NCBI GenBank assembly: GCA_948505485.1
Contig: CAOPQH010000009.1
Location: 1-23,734 of the forward strand
DNA from: an uncultured Clostridia bacterium
Lineage (GTDB): Bacteria; Bacillota; Clostridia; TANB77; CAG-508
Direction of reading: 5' to 3'
DNA length: 23,734 nt
Part shown: one piece after another, positions 21,112 to 23,734 of the stretch
How the letters are laid out: every line of letters begins with the position of its first letter
Position numbering within the stretch: the stretch's first letter is position 1
Position numbers and translations under genes: made by a program
Notes under the pieces: model-generated
Told to the model about the DNA's origin: nothing
What the model saw: only the letters and a program-made list of their open reading frames with translations
The model's database searches: none

Positions 21112-22594
21112 ATGAATTATATAATGGATCAGAAATTCCAAGATTACTTTGGAAAGAACTTAAGACAAGTATTTCTTTATCTAGTTGATGATTGCAATTT
21201 GAGATGTGTGCAATGCTTATATAAATTAGATATATGTTTTCAAGTAGAAAAAAAGGAGATAGCATTTGAAGATGCAGTAAAATTAATTAGTGATTTTAAG
21301 GAAATGGGAGCAACGAAATTAACACTAATGGGAGGTGAACCAACACTATATAAGCATTTACTTGAACTAATAAAAAAATCAAAAGAATTAGGATATGAAT
21401 ATGTAAGGATAGACACTAACGGACAATTTAAGAGTGAATTATTAGAAAAAGAAGAATTTAAAATGCTTGATGAAATAACATTCTCCATAGATGGACCAAC
21501 AGCAGAAATAAATGATCCAATTAGAGGCAAAGGTTCTTTTGATAAATGTGTAGCAAATATAAAAAAAGCAAAAGAGTTAGGTTATAATATTGATATAACA
21601 TCTTGTATCAGTAAAGGAATGATTGAAAGAGATAAAAATGGAAATTTATATTTGGATAGAATGATTAAGTTTGCAGAAGAATTAGGTATAGAAAAGATGA
21701 ACTTCCATAATCTTTTTAAAACAGGTGTACCTAGAGATCACTTTACAGGAAATATTGATATTACAATAGATGATTGGTTTAAGGTAAAAGAGGAAATAGA
21801 AAACAAGGTTGAAAATAAAGAATATTCAATTCCTGTAAGAATCCCATCATCTTTTACAACAAAAGAAAGATTTTTAAGAAATCCAGAATATTATGGATTT
21901 TGTGTGTGCAAGACTAGAAGTAGCATATTAGTACATCCTAATGGAATATTAAGAATTTGCCCACTTCTTATAGGAACACCATATCGGAATAGCAAGATAC
22001 TATGATAATAAAATCGAATGGGATAATTCTCCAACAAACGAATTAAGAGGAATAGAATTAGATAAAAATACACCTTGTGCAACACAATTCAAACATAATA
22101 AATTTGGAAAATATGTACCAGTTTGCTGTTCATTTAAGCCAAAACAAGATGAAAAAGTTTGGAAAGAACTTGATTGGGAAGGGAAAACAACTGGAGATAA
22201 AATTAGAACTATTATTGCTTATGATGATGAATTAGTAAAAAATAAAATTGTAGATATATTAAGTAAGAGAAAAGATGTAGATATAGTGGCAGTTGCTAAA
22301 ACTCCAGAAGATACTTACAATAAAATAGTTGAATTAAAGCCAGAAATGGTATTTACAAAATATGATTTTAATTCAGATATGAAAGGTATTGATATAATAA
22401 AAAAATCAAAGCAGACTTTAAATGAGAATGTTCCAACATTTAATATAATAGCACCAGATATACCAAAAGAAGAATACCTGGAGGCAAGAAATGCTATTGG
22501 AGATAAAATGAATACAATAATAAGAGAACAAACTGAAATAAGATATAATGGAATAATAGAAAATTATAAGGAAATTTTAAATAAAAAATTCTAA
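21112..22594 (+). CDS. Radical SAM-SPASM protein with C-terminal receiver-like domain, joined by +1 frameshift at CGG (493 aa)
   Basis: I chose the ATG at 21112, 10 nt after AAGGAGG (21095-21101); a TTG at 21106 is only 4 nt away. Residues 28-35 are CNLRCVQC, the CX3CX2C site for the 4Fe-4S cluster that splits S-adenosylmethionine; GGEP follows at 74-77. Further cysteines (FCVCKTR, RICPL, then CATQ and VCC after the shift) fit a SPASM-type auxiliary cluster region. The in-frame reading meets CGG (21985-21987) and stops at 22005; skipping C21985 after TAT opens 202 more codons (GIARYYDNKIEW and on). The last about 110 residues (IRTIIAYDDELVKNKIVDIL through NVPTFNIIAPDI) look like a CheY-type receiver, but the phosphorylated Asp is Lys (MVFTKYDF). 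Its substrate, probably a peptide or small metabolite, is unknown. Confidence 0.85.
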
Positions 22595-22597
22595 TAA

Positions 22598-22645
22598 AAA
22601 AAGGTAGATATTCTAATGATTAGAACAATCTATCTTTTCTTTTTA
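22598..22645. terminator. Bidirectional terminator between convergent genes
   Basis: AAGGTAGAT (22601-22609) pairs with ATCTATCTT (22628-22636) and inside it TCTAAT (22612-22617) pairs with ATTAGA (22619-22624). A T-run follows on the + strand and an A-run precedes, giving a U-tract in both directions. It overlaps the 3' end of the Spo0A-like gene. Confidence 0.85.
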
Positions 22646-23351
22646 CTTTTATTAAGTAGAATACTATTCTTTCTATAAAATCTTTAAGTGATAATTTATC
22701 ACCATTATTATACAAAACCTTGTATAAATCATTTGAACAACTATACACATTAGTATTATTAAATGGTCTTATACAACTTTTCAAAGAATCTCTAACTCTT
22801 GTTTCTGGAACATTATACTTATAAGCGAGATACTTTAAAACAGTATTTAAAAATTCTAATTGATCAGGTCTATAGTAGCAGTAAATAATAGCATCCTTCA
22901 TATACCTATATCCAGATGACATACAATTAAAATTAAGAGATTGCAAAAGCCAGTCAATCTCTCCAAATTCTATATCTGGAGTATTATAATCAATAGACAA
23001 CATTTTTATTGCTTCAACCAATTCGTTACTTTGAATAGGCTTGTATAAGATTTCATTAATTTTAGCAACATTATTAAGTTTCATACTATAGTGTGGCGAT
23101 AATGTTAAAATAGTATTACATCTTTTTCTCTCTACAGGACTACTAGACAATCTATTTACTATATCTTCAAGTGATATATCAGATAAATTATTGTCTAAAA
23201 CTAAAATGTCTGGATTTACTTTCCAATACATAGATATTGCATCATATCCAGTAATGGCATTATCAACCCTATAATTTTTTTCATTTGCAAGTTCTTGACA
23301 AAGAATATCAATTTCACGTGTATTCTTATTGCCGATAAGTACATTAACCAT
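22620..23351 (-). CDS. Divergent Spo0A-type response regulator, 243 aa
   Basis: This is the only - strand gene. Residues 1-120 form a receiver domain: VLIGNKN at the start (the usual acidic pair is Asn-Lys), the probable phosphorylation site Asp53 (ILVLDNNLSD), Thr83 (ILTLSP) and Lys104 before Pro (ILYKPI). Residues about 132-240 resemble the Spo0A DNA-binding domain: IDWLLQSLNFN, GYRYMKDAIIYCY (Spo0A: KGYLYLREAI), and VPETRVRDSLKSCIRPF at the recognition helix (Spo0A: SRVERAIRHAIE). The loss of the acidic pair makes phosphorylation uncertain. It is read toward the radical SAM gene and shares a terminator with it. Two exact TGTCGAA boxes upstream (23474-23490) suggest that Spo0A or this protein acts on this intergenic region. 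The ribosome binding site is GAGG. Confidence 0.85.
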   Translation of the reverse strand: MVNVLIGNKNTREIDILCQELANEKNYRVDNAITGYDAISMYWKVNPDILVLDNNLSDISLEDIVNRLSSSPVERKRCNTILTLSPHYSMKLNNVAKINEILYKPIQSNELVEAIKMLSIDYNTPDIEFGEIDWLLQSLNFNCMSSGYRYMKDAIIYCYYRPDQLEFLNTVLKYLAYKYNVPETRVRDSLKSCIRPFNNTNVYSCSNDLYKVLYNNGDKLSLKDFIERIVFYLIKVKRKDRLF

Positions 23352-23392
23352 AATTTAGCCTCACAAATGTATTATTTCAATTTTTTTCCAAC

Positions 23393-23421
23393 ATTATATC
23401 ACAAAAATTATGTCAATTCAA
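23393..23421 (-). promoter_or_regulatory. Promoter of the Spo0A-like gene
   Basis: On the - strand: TTGAAT (23421-23416), a 17-nt spacer ending in TGTGA and TATAAT (23398-23393), an extended -10 form. It lies about 42 nt upstream of the start codon. The same TGTGATATAAT string is found in the opposite-facing promoter at 23530-23540. Confidence 0.65.
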
Positions 23422-23473
23422 TACTGTAAACTTCTTTTTTTGTACCCATTTCAATACTTTCAGCAGAAAAATG

Positions 23474-23490
23474 TGTCGAACATTGTCGAA
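23474..23490 (+). promoter_or_regulatory. Tandem 0A boxes (Spo0A binding sites)
   Basis: Two exact TGTCGAA sequences (23474-23480 and 23484-23490) lie 10 bp apart start to start, one helical turn, in direct orientation. TGNCGAA is the established binding box for Spo0A. They are 21 bp upstream of a + strand -35 box and about 53 bp upstream of the - strand promoter of the Spo0A-like gene. Confidence 0.8.
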
Positions 23491-23511
23491 TTGAGGAAAA
23501 CAGCAAAAAAT

Positions 23512-23561
23512 TATACAGAAAATGCACAATGTGATATAATCATCTCGACTAATAGTAATTT
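23512..23561 (+). promoter_or_regulatory. Promoter with conserved downstream block, facing right
   Basis: TATACA (23512-23517), a 17-nt spacer ending TGA and TATAAT (23535-23540), followed by CATCTCGACTAATAGTAATT. It matches the promoter block at 10128-10177 in 41 of 50 positions. The next features downstream are two terminators; no supported gene lies within the window. Confidence 0.75.
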
Positions 23562-23565
23562 ACCG

Positions 23566-23596
23566 AAAAGATTGTCAGTAATGACAGTCTTTTTTG
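23566..23596 (+). terminator. First of two tandem terminators
   Basis: AAAAGATTGTCA (23566-23577) pairs with TGACAGTCTTTT (23582-23593) with one G-T pair and a GTAA loop, followed by Ts. Confidence 0.85.
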
Positions 23597-23615
23597 TACG
23601 ACAGGCAGTTATACA

Positions 23616-23650
23616 AATAGATTAGTTCAGTGCAACTAATCTATTTTTTT
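23616..23650 (+). terminator. Second of two tandem terminators
   Basis: AATAGATTAGTT (23616-23627) pairs perfectly with AACTAATCTATT (23634-23645) with a 6-nt loop, then a run of seven Ts. Confidence 0.88.
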
Positions 23651-23696
23651 ACAAGAAACACAAACGAATTAAATGCAATTATTTTTTTATTATATA

Positions 23697-23733
23697 TTGA
23701 CTTTTAACGATAACTACTATAAAATATAGTAGT
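23697..23733 (+). promoter_or_regulatory. Promoter with a palindrome over the -10, at the window edge
   Basis: TTGACT (23697-23702), a 17-nt spacer and TAAAAT (23720-23725; TATAAA at 23718 is an alternative). A perfect inverted repeat, ACTACTATA (23713-23721) and TATAGTAGT (23725-23733) around AAA, covers the -10. This is the arrangement of a repressor operator. The gene it controls lies beyond the window. Confidence 0.65.
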
Positions 23734-23734
23734 G

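Larger units (their letters stand above)
23547..23650 (+). ncRNA. Candidate short RNA or attenuated leader
   Basis: The start is estimated from the -10 at 23535-23540. Transcription would give about 50 nt to the first terminator or about 105 nt to the second. No convincing open frame with a ribosome binding site is inside. It could be a free small RNA or a leader controlling a gene outside the window. Confidence 0.45.

Noticed and set aside
23410..23625. 71-codon open frame on the + strand
   Set aside because: It runs through the 0A boxes, the promoter and the first terminator, and has no ribosome binding site.
1..23734. CRISPR arrays, tRNA or rRNA genes, insertion sequences
   Set aside because: No regularly spaced repeats, no tRNA-like or rRNA sequence and no transposase were seen.

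Overview
The window looks like accessory DNA from an AT-rich, low-GC Gram-positive bacterium, most likely a clostridial or related Firmicute. The signs are roughly one quarter G+C, strong AGGAGG-type ribosome binding sites, TTG/ATG starts, U-tailed terminators, and a Spo0A-type response regulator with two TGTCGAA (0A) boxes upstream. Almost every gene is on the + strand; only the Spo0A-like gene is on the - strand.

Region 1 (1-9.9 kb) is a long unidirectional run of small and medium, often acidic proteins: a degenerate serine-recombinase-like protein, ArdA antirestriction protein, DUF2958 and DUF1281/YubB-like proteins, an MGQRSQ-type protein and several unrecognised ones. This is the usual content of the leading or establishment region of a conjugative or mobilizable element. 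Many of these proteins end in a similar short acidic-hydrophobic tail. A gene-free, GC-richer stretch with five consecutive hairpins (9.93-10.11 kb) follows; it could be an oriT/origin or a structured RNA.

Region 2 (10.2-15.8 kb) holds an alpha/beta hydrolase, a protein built from pieces of a recombinase domain, a protein with an internal duplication, a MobC-like accessory protein, a MOBP-type relaxase and a solitary C5-cytosine DNA methyltransferase. Relaxase plus MobC mark the mobilization module. The methyltransferase and ArdA would both protect incoming DNA from restriction. Several genes here and in region 1 sit only about 20-25 nt downstream of an intrinsic-terminator-like hairpin.

Region 3 (15.8-18.3 kb) is an AAA_14/DUF4143 ATPase followed by four small genes, one resembling a stand-alone RNA polymerase alpha C-terminal domain.

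Region 4 (18.3-23.7 kb) looks like regulatory and metabolic cargo or chromosome. It contains a C45 (acyltransferase-like Ntn hydrolase) protein, a CYTH-domain protein, a LysR regulator, a radical SAM protein with a C-terminal receiver-like domain, and the convergent Spo0A-like regulator.

The most notable observation is that the LysR and radical SAM genes each contain one +1 frame break, and each break falls exactly on an in-frame CGG codon. I found no other in-frame CGG in any gene of the window. This suggests that CGG is unassigned or nearly so in this organism, and that both proteins (294 and 493 aa when joined) are made by +1 frameshifting at CGG. Sequencing error is the main alternative.
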